This document shows, one piece after another, positions 11,530 through 27,933 of a stretch of DNA of 64,000 bases. The notes beneath the pieces were generated by a model, which ran no database searches, was not told where the DNA came from, and saw only the letters and a list, made by a program, of their open reading frames with translations. The DNA is from Diphasiastrum complanatum (lineage: Eukaryota; Streptophyta; Lycopodiopsida; Lycopodiales; Lycopodiaceae). The position numbers and the translations under genes are program-made. The stretch lies in assembly GCA_029204225.1 (NCBI GenBank), contig CM055107.1, forward strand, positions 14,380,900 through 14,444,899, written 5' to 3'. The first letter of the stretch is position 1, and each line of letters opens with the position of its first letter.

Positions 11530-11697
11530 GATAATTTATTTGCTTCTTACTATTAATAGCTTCATCATTGGCATTCCAATTTGAAATTATTTCTTAGCAA
11601 TGACTGTCATGCAGTGACCACTAGAGCTTGAACCTACTCTTTGTCAAGAGAATTGTAGATACATGTAATTAAACTTTTCTGTGTAAAGATGAATTCG

Positions 11698-11763
11698 ACC
11701 AGTAATACTCACAAGGATATTGATTCAGTACACATATACTTACATATACATACACAAGGATAT

Positions 11764-11799
<36 letters not shown>

Positions 11800-11851
11800 C
11801 CAGTAATACTCACAAGGATATTGATTCAGTATATATATATATATATATATA
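11698..11851. repeat. Microsatellites with a ~31-bp flanking direct repeat
   Basis: The words CAGTAATACTCACAAGGATA and TTGATTCAGTA occur at about 11700-11732 and again at 11800-11831. Between them lies (CA)n (about 11768-11796), and the second copy is followed by (TA)n (about 11830-11851). This is a local duplication around simple repeats. Confidence 0.7.
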
Positions 11852-12223
11852 TCTCCCCGGACGCTTTATTTTTTTGAAAAAAAAAGCAAAAGGCGCGGGC
11901 CCTGTTCCGCAGAACCCGAGAGTAGAGAAAGAGGGTGGGAGAGGGAGAGAGAGAGAGTGAGTGGGAGAGGCATAGAGAGAGAGAGATGGTATTTGTGTGT
12001 GTGTGTGTGTGTTTATGTGAAAATTGTGTGTGTGGGGTAATTTATGTGTGTGTGTGTGTGAGTGTGTGTGTGTGCATACCAATGTGTGTGTGTGTGTGTG
12101 GTGATCTGTGTGTGAGAGAGAGAGAGGAAGAGACAAAGAGTGTGAGCGATGGAGAGAGAGAGAGAGAGGATTTGTGTGCGTGCACGCATGTACGAGATAT
12201 GGTGTGTGTGTGTGAGTTAGGGT

Positions 12224-12268
12224 TTAGGTTTTAGGGTGCTTGGGTTTGGGGTTTAGGGTTTAGGGTGG
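12224..12268. repeat. Telomere-like TTTAGGG words, copy 1
   Basis: Degenerate plant-telomere units (GTTTAGGGTTTAGGG with TTTTAGGG and GGGTTTGGGG variants) form a 45-bp cluster just before the (GA)n tract. Only two perfect adjacent units are seen, so this is an interstitial or telo-box-like motif, not a telomere. Copy 2 carries the same cluster. Confidence 0.6.
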
Positions 12269-12305
12269 GAGAGAGAGATTGGATTTGCGTGCTTCGGTGT
12301 GTGTG

Positions 12306-12765
<460 letters not shown>

Positions 12766-13784
12766 GCATCCCAAAATCTTCTAGGATTTTCTGGGTATAT
12801 CTAGACTGATGAAGGTACAACTTACCTCCCTCATAGTCCCTGTCAATCTATAAGCCCAGATAACATCTGGCTTCTCCCATGTCTGCAATTCTGAAATGTT
12901 TCGAGATGTCATACTTCACCTCAACAATAAGCTCTTCCCTTTTGTAGAATATCAAAGTATCGTCCACATACACAACTACAATGATGATCTTCCTGTCTGT
13001 TATTCTTACATAAACATTAGAATTAGCACCTAGTGGCTTGAATCCTAAAGACTTGAGGGTTGATCTTTTTTCTTATATCATTGTCGTGCTGATTGCTTCA
13101 GATCGTAGATACTCCTATGCATTCTGCATGCATAAGTAGGAAGTGAATTCGAAATGTAGTCTAGAGGTTGATCCATGTAGACTTTCTCATCTAGCTCGCC
13201 ATGCAAGAAGGCTGTCTTCTCGTCCACGATGTGAATTCCTAAGATCATGAGCAGCTTCATACACAAATAGTAAATGTAGGGACGAATGCTTCACGACATG
13301 AGAGAAGTTCTCAGCATAATCAATATCATATCTCTGAGAAAATCCCTTTGCTACAAGTCTTGCTTTATACTTAGAAATATCTCCATTCGGTCCATACTTC
13401 AGCTTGTATACCCACTTGCATTTTACAGTCTTTTACTTATCTGGTAATGGCTGCAATGTCCATACCTGATTTTTCCTCATGGATTTCATCTCCTTGTTCG
13501 TGGCTTGGATCCATTTGTCCTTTTTTGGACATTTTCGCGAATGTTTCTGGTTCTCCACTGAATTCACAAAACTGTTCTGATGTAGAAGTTGAGCTGCCTG
13601 GGCACAAATCTTGTTGGCGCTCTTCGTTCTCTTGTCGACCTTTTAGGAGATCCTTTTGGGACTACAATGCTCTTGCCTTTATCAGCTCTGCTAGGTCCGG
13701 AACCGTTGTGGTTTACAGGTACTATAGCAATAGGCTTGGCTTGCGAATCTTTCTTCGTCTGATTCATCACTCGAATGAGGTGCG
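12766..13784 (-). pseudogene. Copia reverse transcriptase fragment, copy 1
   Basis: The minus strand shows YLHQSRYTQKILEDFGMLSC (C-terminal side of RT) and upstream [13 protein letters not shown] and YDLKQSARQ motifs, then degraded linker sequence. It is closely similar to 17.04-18.06 kb but more decayed. Gag, integrase and LTR are absent from this copy. Confidence 0.8.
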
Positions 13785-15852
<2,068 letters not shown>

Positions 15853-16149
15853 AGACATGAGGGTCCGGGCCGGAATGCTCGCGTCCGACCCCCGGACGCA
15901 GGGTCAGACGAGTCCTTTTTTTATTTTTTATTTTTTTTATTTTTTGGGCTGGACGCGTCTAGCGTCCGGGCCCCATACGCCTTTTTAAAAAAAAAAAAAA
16001 CAAAAGGCGCAGGCCCTACGGACTGTTCCGCAAAACCCGAGAGCAGAGAAAGAGGGCGGGAGAGGGAGAGAGAGAGTGAGTGGGAGAGGCAGAGAAAGAG
16101 GCGCGGGCCCTACGGACTGTTTCGCAGAACCTGAGAGTAGAGAAAGAGG

Positions 16150-16289
<140 letters not shown>

Positions 16290-16497
16290 GATGGTGTGTG
16301 TGATGAGTTGTGTGTGTATGTGTGGTAATTTATGTGTGTGTGTGTGGATATTGTTGATTTGTGTGCATACAGATGTGTGTGTGTGTGGTGATCTGTGTGT
16401 GAGAGAGAGAGGAAGAGACAAAGAGTGTGAGGGACAGAGAGAGAGAGGATTTGTGTGTGTGCACGCGTGTATGAGACATGGTGTGTGTGTGTGTGAG

Positions 16498-16548
16498 TTT
16501 AGGATTTAGGTTTTAGGGTGCTTGGTTTTGGGGTTTAGGGTTTAGGGT
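16498..16548. repeat. Telomere-like TTTAGGG words, copy 2
   Basis: The same cluster as at 12.22 kb (TTTAGGATTTAGG, TTTTAGGG, GGTTTAGGGTTTAGGG). It lies about 50 bp before the next (GA)n tract. Confidence 0.6.
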
Positions 16549-16593
16549 GGGAGAGAGAGAGATTGGATTTGCGTGCTTCTGTGTGTGTGTGTG

Positions 16594-17040
<447 letters not shown>

Positions 17041-18512
17041 AACTCAGCATCCCAAAATCTTCTAGGATTTTTTGGGTATATCTAGACTGATGAAGGTACA
17101 ACTTACCTCCCTCATAGTCCCTGTGAATCTATAAGCCAAGATAACATCTGGCTTCTCCCAAGTCTGTAATCTTGAAATGTTTCGAGATGTCATACTTGAC
17201 CTCAGCAATAAGCTCTTCACTTTTGCTAAATATCAAAGTATCGTCCACATACACAGCTACAATGATGATCTTCTCATCTGTTATTCTTACATAAACATTA
17301 GAATTGGCAACTAGTGGCTTGAATCCTAAAGACTTGAGGGCTTGATCTTTCTTCTTATACCATTGTCGTGCTGACTGCTTCAAACCGTAGATACTCCTCT
17401 GCATTTTGCATGCATAAGTAGGAAGTGAATTCGAAATGTAGTCTAGAGGTTGATCCATGTAGACTTCCTCATCTAGCTCACCATGCAAGAATGTTGTCTT
17501 CTCGTCCGCGATGTGAATCCTAAGATCATGAGCAGCTGCATATGCAAATAGTAAATGTAGGGACGAATGCTTCACGAAAGGAGAGAAGTTCTCAGCATAA
17601 TCAATACCATATCTCTGAGAAAACCCCTTCACTACAAGTCTTGCTTTATACTTAGAAATATATCCATTCGATCCATACTTCAGCTTGTATACCCACTTGC
17701 ATTTTACAAACTTTCACTTATCTGGTAATGGCTGCAATGTCCATACCTGATTTTTCCTCATGGATTTCATCTCCTTGTTCATGGCTTGGATCCATTTGTC
17801 CTTTTCTGGACATTCAATCACTTTCTCGAATGTTTGTGGTTCTCCACTGAATCCACAAAACTCTTCTAATGTAGAAGCTGAGCTGCCTGGCACAAATCTT
17901 GTTGGCACTCTTTGTTCTCTTGTCGATCTTCTAGGAGATCCTTCTGGGACTACAATGCTCTTGTCTTTATCAGCTCTGCTAGGTCCGGAACCATTTCGGT
18001 TTATAGATACTATAGCAGTAGGCTTGGCTTGCGAATCTTTCTTCGTCTGATTCATCACTCGAATGAGGTGCAACTCGAACATCTTCATCTGAGTGTTTGT
18101 CCTCTGCTCTCTCTATCATAGTTGGTAGATCATAGTATTGTCTTACAAGGACTTCATAACTGACAGGATCATCATTGGCCATCGTTCTGCTCTCATCAGA
18201 TTTGACATCTCTGACTATCTTCACTATGTTCATCTCTGGCATATAATCTTTGTAGTATGACGAATGATTGTCATATCCTACAAGATATCCCTGCTCTGCT
18301 TTCTCATCAAGCTTCTTTCGAAGCTTATCAAAAACATGTCCATAAACTGCACAGCCAAAGTTATGAATGTGAGTCAGATTGGGTTTCCTACTCCACCATA
18401 ATTCATGTGGTGTCATGTGAGGAACACCAGACTTTCCTGTCATGTTCTGAATGTAAGCAATTGTAGCTACTGCTTCAACCCACAGCACTCTTGGAGCCTT
18501 TGAATAGGCCAT
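17041..18512 (-). pseudogene. Copia E integrase end and reverse transcriptase (broken)
   Basis: Reading the minus strand, the integrase end (LWVEAVATIAYIQNMTG, TPHELWWSRKPN, FGCAVYGHVFDKLRKKLDEK) is followed by a Ser/Arg-rich linker. The reverse transcriptase then shows [48 protein letters not shown] and the catalytic AVYVDDTLIF box. The frame ends in YLHQSRYTQKILEDFGMLSC at the hAT junction, so RNase H is lost. At least two stops or frameshifts separate the pieces. Confidence 0.88.
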
Positions 18513-19443
18513 TATGCCCTGGCAGCTTCCATTAGAGTCCTATTCTTTCTTTTTGCAACACCGTTGTGCTACGGTGTGTAAGATGCAGTTCTTCTGTGAA
18601 TGATTCCATGATCATTGTTGAAGTCAGTGAATCAATTCGAGATGTATTCTTCACCTCAATCTATTCTGATCTGCTTCACTTTATTACCAGTGCATCTTTC
18701 TATCCAATTCACATACTCTATGAACTTGTCAAGTGCTTCTGATTTATTGTGAATAAAATAGACTCTAGCAAATTTACTGTAATCATCAATAAAAATTATA
18801 TAATACTTTGAGCCTCCTACTGAGATCACGTTGAAAGGTCCACAGATGTCAGAATGTACAAGCTCCAGAATCTTTGTAGTTCATAGGAGTCTTTTACAAA
18901 AGGAGTATGTGACATCTTACCCTTCAGACATGCATCACAGGTCATTGAACTGGTTGCATTCGAGATGCTCACCCCTATGATTTCTCCATGATGGCTTGCT
19001 TGATATAGTGCCATCGAATTCGTATGGCATAGTCTCCTGTGCCATAGAGTATCTGGCGAATCATCATGAGTCTGATGCACTTGTTCTGCAAGTAGACGTA
19101 CCTTCAAGTGATACAGGTTGTCTTTTCTTCTTCCTTGAGTGATAAGCGTACTGGTACTTGCATCAACAACGTTGCATGCTTCGTCTGAGAATGTCACACG
19201 CATCCCTGCATCAGCTATTTTTGCCACTGATAGCAAGTCCTGCTGTAGTGTAGGCACAAACAGAACATCTTCGAGTCGTCCGTCTCTGCCATTTGTGTTG
19301 AGCCACAGTGAACCAATACCATTTACTTGATGCTTCAATCCATCTCCAAGAACAATAAATCTTGATGGATCTGCACTTCGAAAATCAGACATGATCCGTT
19401 TTGATGTAACAAAGTGCGAGGTAGATCCTGAATCAAGGATTAC
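18513..19443 (-). pseudogene. Copia E protease and integrase core (broken)
   Basis: The minus strand carries SDFRSADPSRFIVLGDG, VLFVPTLQQDLLSVAKIADA and LWHRRLCHTN followed by CDACLKGKM, the protease C-terminal region and GAG-pre-integrase zinc-binding segment. The integrase core between about 18825 and 18513 is present but crossed by stops. Confidence 0.82.
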
Positions 19444-20488
19444 CTCCTATGTGTTAGGTGTTGACACTGCACACATATCTGCACAGATGTAGGAGGTCGA
19501 ATTTCCATGATTCAATCTTTCTTCACCCATCTTTGAGCTCTCTGGCTCCTCGACATAGGATGAACTATTGTTGTTCTCCTGTCTGCTTTGAGCTGATTTG
19601 TTTCTTGGGTTATGGCGGCAGTCCATGGTTGCATGACCCTTCTTATGATAGTGGATACACTCAATTTTTGGATTAAGCCAACATGAATCGACAATATGTC
19701 CTTTGTGTTTGCATATCACGCATGTCTTCTTGTCTCCACTCTATTGTTTCGACCTTCCTTTGTTCTTCCACTTGCCTTTGATGGATCCTTTTGCTTGTTG
19801 ATCTCGATTTCGCCTTCAATCTGACTCCCTTTTAGGCTTGAACTGCTTCTTTGATATCTCCTTGTTGCTGTAGAGAGCTTGGTCAGAAGCATCCTTGTGA
19901 TCAAGGTGCTCTCGAGCTTCGACTTCTTCTCAAATCTTGACAACAGTTTTTTCGAGTGTCATTGTAGGATCTTTTGCTAGCAATGTTCTGGTTGTCTGGA
20001 AGGATCTTGGTAAGGCTCTCAAGATATATGTAAGCTGCTTCTCTGTTGACACTGTATTTTCTGCTCCAGAATTGTGTAGTAATAGGAATAGATCCTTCAT
20101 CTTCCTAATGAAGAAAGTGAGGTCTGTACATCCCACTACAAGTTTGTCAGCTGATCTTCGAGCAACATTATCTGACTGCGTGATTTTGTCTAAAATCTTG
20201 TGACTAATGTATCCCACATCTCCTTTGCTTTAGAGATTGTAGCCAGGTCAAGAGTTAGGCTATCCTCGATGGACGAAGATAACACAGCTACTGCCTTGCA
20301 GTCTTCTCCTTCCATTCGCGTAGCTCCTTGCCTGTAGTTGTAGGCATCTCCTCGGTGCCATCTACCCAGGGAAATAATCCTTCTCTCTTTAGTATCAACG
20401 AGATCTTAACCTTCCATGCTAGGAAGTTAGATCCTGATGAATTGAGGATTGTACAGATTTTGGATTGTATACTGCTTATTGAAGCCAT
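19444..20488 (-). pseudogene. Copia E gag (broken)
   Basis: The likely start is MASISSIQSKICTIL at 20488, followed by LAWKVKISLILKREGLFPWV, the usual copia gag opening. Further frames show LVVGCTDLTFFI, TYILRALPRSFQ and KDPTMTLEKT. Zinc-knuckle sequence CKHKGHIVDSC and CIHYHKKGHATMDC lies near 19620-19720. Stops and shifts near 20288, 19930 and 19716 divide it. Confidence 0.85.
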
Positions 20489-20570
20489 TGCAATGAATTG
20501 TGTTCTCACTTGTTGATGGTTCTTTGTTTGAATGCTTAGCCTCCTGGCTATGTCAGACTATGACAGGTGG

Positions 20571-20583
20571 GGCTCTGATACCA
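20571..20583 (-). other. Primer-binding site of copia E (tRNA-iMet)
   Basis: On the minus strand TGGTATCAGAGCC follows the LTR end CA after one base, a perfect match to the plant copia primer site. Confidence 0.88.
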
Positions 20584-20584
20584 C

Positions 20585-20964
20585 TGAAGCAAAAAATGTG
20601 TAACGCAAATTGCAAATATCAATCAGGCTCTCAAATGAAACGAAACAAAACTGGATGAAATAAAGCGAGATGAAACGAAACTTGAACAAGCTCTGATATT
20701 GACATTGCTGAAGGGAAATCAAACTAATCACGAATGAAAAACAATTTGGATGGATTTCAAATATGATTGCTGGTCACTACCAACTAGATCATTCCTACAA
20801 TCCTCCAGAATGTAGACAGGCACTGATGATCTATGTTTTAGATTAATACATCATTCAACAAAAACTGAACCAGTGTGCAGAATTGATAAATGAGTGAATG
20901 AGATTCACAAGTTATGGCAGACAATTATTCATTACAAGAGAGGTGGGTTAGGCACGTCCTAACA
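20585..20964 (-). repeat. 5' LTR of copia E
   Basis: Minus-strand reading starts TGTTAGGACGTGCC and ends TTTTTTGCTTCA, with TG..CA ends, 380 bp long, directly before the primer site and gag. The partner 3' LTR is not in the window. Confidence 0.8.
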
Positions 20965-21673
20965 CTCTTCCGTTGATGTCATCATATCAGATCAGGGGTT
21001 TTTGTACTTCTTGGTACTTGCATGATCTTCCTGATCCTTTGGAGCGTGAAGGTCGAAAAGTGTCACAAAGATTTTCGTGTCGCTTCGAGCCGTTTGACTT
21101 TCATGTCATCTGACTTTCTCCTACAGTATCGCAAAAAATTTTCTTTCGTGAACTTTTCATGTTTGTGTCTCTTCATCAGGGTGTTTGCGAACATTTTCGC
21201 TTCGTGTCTTTTCGTGATGTTTGCGAACATTTTCGCTTTACGTCTTTTCGTCAGACTGAGGGCTGAAACCTATCAAAGTTTTGGTAATAGAAACGTTTTG
21301 TTTCTTCACGATTTGTGGTATCATATGAGACAAATGATACAGGAAATCGACATCGTCGCGTATCGATTTTCTTGTATCAATATGGATACTTGATATTGAA
21401 GATCGATACTCGATATCATTTTTGGTATCTATAGCAGTGTTTACATGTCACATTTGGACCCTTTTTCATGAAAAGAAAAACTGTTTAATGAACCTTTTTT
21501 GTGATAATACACAAAGTCAAGAAATTTTTGGATTTTAATCTAATTTTCTAGAATATCTTTACACCAAAAGTAACCACCAAGAAACGTAGAACGGTATGTA
21601 AATTGAAGAAATCATTATACTAATAAAAGCAATTATCCCAAATGTGGTATGAGAAAATAGATAAAAAAAATTA
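20965..21673. other. Spacer with a ~37-bp tandem repeat
   Basis: GTTTGCGAACATTTTCGCTT occurs twice (about 21181 and 21218) with following GTCTTTTCGT words. The surroundings are rich in TTTCGTG/TCGC words like those in several LTRs here. No gene is seen. Confidence 0.5.
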
Positions 21674-22010
21674 TTGAGTTTGGTGTCAATCAATGTTATT
21701 TCAACTCAAGTCTTTATGTATAATGCTATGTTTGTAGTTGTGGGCATGTATGTAGACGACAATGTTATTGTTTGCAACAATAATGTTATGATGGCAGAAT
21801 GCAAAGAAAAATTATCTATGACTTTTGAAATAAAACATTTGAAGGCATGCATTATTGCCTAGGGACTCAATTTGAGGTTTAACAAGGAGATTCTAGATTT
21901 TTCCTACCAATAGAATGTTAGGTGATATAATGACGCAGGCTCTGGCCACACCTAGATCTATGTTTATTTGTAAATTAATGGGGTTGGGTATTGTAGATGC
22001 CATGTTGATA
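21674..22010 (+). pseudogene. Copia polymerase end fragment
   Basis: The frame contains VVVGMYVDDNVIVC, the intact catalytic YVDD box, then MSLTFEIK-like sequence (LSMTFEIKHLK). After about 21860 it jumps to NRMLGDIMTQALATPRSMF and CKLMGLGIV, the conserved C-terminal end of copia RNase H. The intervening RNase H is deleted. Orientation is plus, opposite to copia E. Confidence 0.75.
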
Positions 22011-22171
22011 GGAGCAAATGATCGTGGAACTGTGAAGTGAGAGAGCGATTGTGAGCATTGAGTCAGAGTCACTCCACGATTTACGAGACCCAAAAATGTC
22101 AGTGTATGTTTCATGGCACGAATGCTACGTAGACAAGCCACAAGGTCATTTTGCTGGCAAGTGACCCCTAT

Positions 22172-24114
22172 TGTGATGCCCATGACTGGTCTCAGGTAGC
22201 GTGTCCACGCTAGGGACTGGTAGACCAACAACTCGTAAGTTAATTGTGACTATAAGGAAATTGGGGCCCTTATGTGTATATGGTCATAATTAATGGTTGT
22301 AGGTTTAAACACATGGTGGTGGAGTTGGTATGGGTCTATCAGTGAGTCATTAGGGAACTGGATGACGTGGCCCAGATAGGCTACAGAGGTGTCCAGTGAG
22401 GTGTGTCACGGCATACCAACAACAAAATAATTGATATTTGCAGTATAAACGGGTATCGTTCCTATAGAGAGCAATAAAAGGGCTAATACTGTCATTATTA
22501 GAGCAAAACAGAGAAATACCAAGAATGAATGGAATGAAATATAAAATGATTGCAATCTAATCATCAACAGATGTTTCCGTAAGGGGCTGCCAGAACAACC
22601 TTTCAAAGAAAACAAAACACCCAGGAGAAAAATACTGAATACTTCATTATGGTTTTCAGATTCAAATGGGAGTGAACTCAAGAAAGCAAATACTTTGGCA
22701 AAAGGGAAAGCCACACAGTGTTTCCGTTATCTTGACAGTAGCTTATCATGAATCTAACTCCTATGATCTGTGCAAATCACAAGATTGAAGGCTAGAGACA
22801 CTTCACTAGACAATTCCAGTCCAAACACTATGTATAGTCACAAACAATACATTGCCATAAACTTTCTATTACCAAAATGAATCACCATGAAAAGCACAGA
22901 AGGTATTCACAGTAGAAACAAGTTGTGTGATTCAGAACACTCAGATTTACATTATCTGTATTCAACATTTGCAGAGTACAAAGATATGTGCAATACAGTC
23001 TAGACACTACAAAGTAGAGGGATTGCTACACCTCTATACAAGAATCTGAGAACACAAAGGTTCTGTACTTGTAGATGAATAGCAAAAGCAGTAAATCTAC
23101 ATTAAAGCACCAACAGAGCTTCTGAGCCTCTGTTCTACATTGTGTCTGATCTTGACAGTAGCCAATAGAAGTCTACCACAGCCTTCTAGACTATCGTTGG
23201 AGGTCGAATGGCTGTCTGAAACCGCCTGTAGAAGAAAGAGAGGTGGCCGCTACTAGATCGTTGAAGAGGTATGTAGAAGTGCGTTGAAGACCTGTCATAA
23301 TTGTCTGCTCAGTTGTTGTCCTAGAAGAAAACCGCCTGCTGACTTGCATAAGAGGAAGAGAGCGATGCCTTCGCTGGTCTTACTAGAAAACCCTGCGATT
23401 GATGCCCGAGATGGCTGGAGCTTCATTTGTGGCTTGCCGCCTTCTAACTTACGTGGAGAAGAACCTCTCTTCGATGCCCTGAGAAAATGTGAAGAGAGAG
23501 AGAAGAAGTGCGAAGGTTGTCCTTGAAGAAGTGCGAAGCTGTCTTTAAAAGTGCGACAATTGTCCTTAAGAAATGCGAAGGTGTCAAAAGGTAGAAAATC
23601 CCAAAAAATGCAAAGGTGGGAGGCTCTAGCTGCATGGAGGTGCTCCGAGGTAGGCACTAAAGAATGAACGAGGCTCCGAAAATCTCGAATAGTGTGAAAT
23701 GTGCAACAATGGCCCTTCAGATTTGTAGTGCCTTGCCTTTGAAACTAGCAGTTTGCCCTAGGCTATACACAACGGCAAAGCAAAGGCTTAAGATTTAGCA
23801 ATAAAAAGCCAAAATCATTAACAAATTGTTGAAACCAGGTCATCACAAGGTGTCACAGTGCACTACTAGTGGTGCATGGGCCTTGGAGGATATAATTATA
23901 CCTATTGGGCTCTCACTAGTGTATGCTTGATTTGTGATGAGTAGCTACATGCTGCTGGTGTGACTCCTCTTTCCATGACTCTGATTGATCCATAGCTTGG
24001 AGCCTAGATCCGTACGATCTAGGTTTGGTTGGGTTGGTTTAACCTCCACCGGTTCTCATGTGTTGTTGCTTTGTATGATATGCTTAGACTAGAACCTGTT
24101 GTGAGGACTTTATA
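22172..24114 (+). repeat. 5' LTR of element F, split by an insertion
   Basis: The two parts (22172-22403 and 23853-24114, counting the duplicated AGGTG once) align throughout with the 3' LTR at 27434-27928. It begins TGTGATGCCC and ends ACTTTATA rather than CA. The target duplications support this unusual end. Confidence 0.9.
22404..23847 (-). repeat. Solo LTR inserted in the 5' LTR of element F
   Basis: The insert has TG..CA ends (minus strand TGTGATGACC to GCCGTGACA) and a 5-bp duplication AGGTG at 22399-22403 and 23848-23852. Its minus-strand 3' part resembles the LTR of element D: TGTCACGGCATACCAACA here against TGTCGTACTATACCAACA there, and TCGTTCC..AGAG words in both. No internal domain remains, so it is best read as a solo LTR left by recombination. 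It includes imperfect ~25-bp repeats with GTGCGAAG words (about 23500-23590). Confidence 0.8.
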
Positions 24115-24115
24115 T

Positions 24116-24130
24116 TGGTATCAGAGCTAG
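24116..24130 (+). other. Primer-binding site of element F (tRNA-iMet)
   Basis: TGGTATCAGAGCTAG starts one base after the LTR end. Confidence 0.85.
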
Positions 24131-25633
<1,503 letters not shown>

Positions 25634-27405
25634 ATGGATGCTGATGAAATTTTGGAGAGGGGTGCTACCAAGATTCACCCGGCATCATCAAGAAGTGATG
25701 AGGGAAATATGGAGATTCAGTCGGCCTCACCCGGCAATGATGACACCTGACTCCAAAAAACTGTTGCAAACCTTTGGCAAGGCAGTTTTAGAACTTTATC
25801 AGAGCAATAAACAACGGGATAAACAAATGCAAAATCTATTTAATCAACTGCAAGCAATTAACTCTAACAACTTGGGCTACCAGGTGGTTGATGCACTTAG
25901 TCGAATTGGTGAAGTGAACGAACTTTCCTTCATTGAGATCAGTACGGACTTTTATCTCTCCCTGAGTGGTCTTTATGAGAAAGACCCACATTTTGGACCA
26001 ATCTGGAATAGGGTTCTAGCAGTTTCATCAAGCGGGACTGATGATCATGATGATCAGTCTGGAGGGAAGGATATAAAGGGTACCGATGACTTCTCTATCC
26101 ATAATGGACTTTTGTTCAGGAAAGGGAAGGTTTGTGTGCCTGACGTGGACGTTGTTAAGAATAAAATTCTTTATGAATGTCATGACTCACCATGCGCAGG
26201 ACATCCCGACATACATCGTACATTGGATTTGGTACAAAGGGATTTTTCAAGCCCTTTGTAGAATCTTATGTGGTCAAGTGTGACCAATGCCAGTTGAATA
26301 AAGCTGAACACCATGTTGCATCCACTGGATATCCCTGATAAGAGATGGGATAGTATTTCCATGGATTTCGTGGTTGGGTTACCGCGGACGAAATAAACAG
26401 CATGATGCAATTTGGGTTGTGGTCGACCGTCTTACCAAATTGGCTACGTTTATTCCAGTAAAGACCACCGCGAAGGCTTATGATTTAGCTTAGATATTTG
26501 TAGAGCGTCTGTTTAGGCTTTACGGATTACCAAGTGATATTGTGAGTGATCGCGATCCCAAGTTCACCGGTCACTTTTGGTCGGCCGTATTCGCTAAACT
26601 AGAGATAACACTGAGCTTGGGTTCTTCTGATCATCCGGAGATGGATGGACAGACGGAAAGAACAAATCAGACGATGGAACAAATGCTTCGGGCATATGTT
26701 TCCAGACGGCAATCTGATTGGGAAAAGTACCTTCCATTGATCGAGTTTGCCTATAATAGTAGTAAGCATTCGGCTACCGATTATAGCCCATGTATGCTTA
26801 TGTACGGTTTTGAGCCTAGATCACCCATTGCGGTTGAGACTCGGACAATCAAGTTTTAGAAAGTAGCAGATTTCCTACATGATATGCAGGAAATGCTACG
26901 GATTGCACGTGAAAATGTCCAGAGTGCCCAAGATAGGGACAGACATTATGCAAATCTAAAAAGATCACCGAGAGACTTCCAAGTGGGAGATTGGGTATAT
27001 TTGAAAATCCCAAAGAATTCAAGTGTAGTGCGTACCGGCAAGCATTATAAGTTGTCCCCTAGATATAGAGGACCGTTTAAGATCTTGAAAAAGATCGAAT
27101 CCTTAGCTTACCAATTGGAACTCCCGGAAGGATCACAAATGCATCCCGTATTTCACGTTAGTCGTCTCAAAAAGAGGCTACGTGAAGGAGAGCATCTTGG
27201 ATCTGGAGATCAGTTGGACCTGTTGGATGAATCATCGAGTGTATCTCGTCTTGAACCCGAAAAGATCTTGGATACAAGAACTAAACGATTGAGAAATCGT
27301 ATAGTTACCGAGCATCTGGTTCGATGGAGGGGATGTACAGACGATGACGATTCCTGGGAACAGGAAGGAAGCTTAAGGAGGAACTTTTCCAGTTTTAAGT
27401 TTTGA
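25634..27405 (+). pseudogene. Element F gag-RNase H-integrase-chromodomain remnant
   Basis: The likely start at 25634 reads MDADEILERGATKIHP; a shift near 25745 leads to a helical gag segment (SNKQRDKQMQNLFNQLQ). Directly after INSNNLG the frame continues into VVDALSRIGEVNELSF, the end of RNase H, so most of gag, protease and reverse transcriptase are deleted. Integrase follows: ILYECHDSPCAGHPDIHRT, a broken core, FTGHFW, DGQTERTNQTMEQMLRAYVS and FAYNSSKHSAT. The C-terminal frame (26884-27405) has KLSPRYRGPF and a chromodomain (LEPEKILDTR..EHLVRWRGC..SWEQE). Stops near 26261 and 26859 break it. Confidence 0.88.
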
Positions 27406-27417
27406 GGATAGAACTTG

Positions 27418-27431
27418 AATAAGGGGGGGAG
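27418..27431 (+). other. Polypurine tract of element F
   Basis: GAATAAGGGGGGGA lies two bases before the 3' LTR, the normal position for plus-strand priming. Confidence 0.75.
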
Positions 27432-27433
27432 AA

Positions 27434-27928
27434 TGTCATGCCCATGACTGGTCTCGGGTAGCGTGTCCACGTTAGGGACCGGTAGACCAACAACCCGTAA
27501 GTTAATTGTGACTATAAGGGAATTGGGGCCCTTATGTGTATATGGTCATAATTAATGGTTGTAGGCCTAAACACATGCTGGTGGAGTTGGTATGGATCTA
27601 TCAGTGAGTCATTAGGGAACTGGATGACGTGGCCCAGATAGACTGCAGAGGTGTCCAGTGAGGTGTCACAGTGCACTACTAGTGGTGCATAGGCCTTGGA
27701 GGGTATAAGTATACCTATTGGGCTCTCACTAGTGTATGCTTGATTTGTGATGAGTAGCTACATGTTGTTGGTGTGACTCCTCTTTCCATGACTCTGATTG
27801 ATCCATAACTTGGGGGCTAGATTCGTACGATCTAGGTTTGGTTGGGTTGATTTAACCTCCACCGGTTCTCATGTGTTGTTGCTTTGTTTGGTATGCTTTG
27901 ACTAGAATCCTGTTGTGAGGACTTTATA
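27434..27928 (+). repeat. 3' LTR of element F
   Basis: It starts TGTCATGCCC and ends ACTTTATA, 495 bp, followed by the CCTAT duplication. It is closely similar to the 5' LTR over its full length. Confidence 0.92.
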
Positions 27929-27933
27929 CCTAT

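Noticed and set aside
11698-11831. Repeated 31-bp word around (CA)n as target-site duplication
   Set aside because: Too long for a known target duplication, and the intervening DNA is only simple repeat; a slippage or local duplication is more likely.
12224-12268. True telomere or chromosome end
   Set aside because: Only a few degenerate TTTAGGG units inside a duplicated composite; ordinary element sequence continues on both sides.
23284-23657. ORFs of 80 and 120 codons on opposite strands
   Set aside because: They lie wholly within the solo LTR and its short internal repeats and have no domain.
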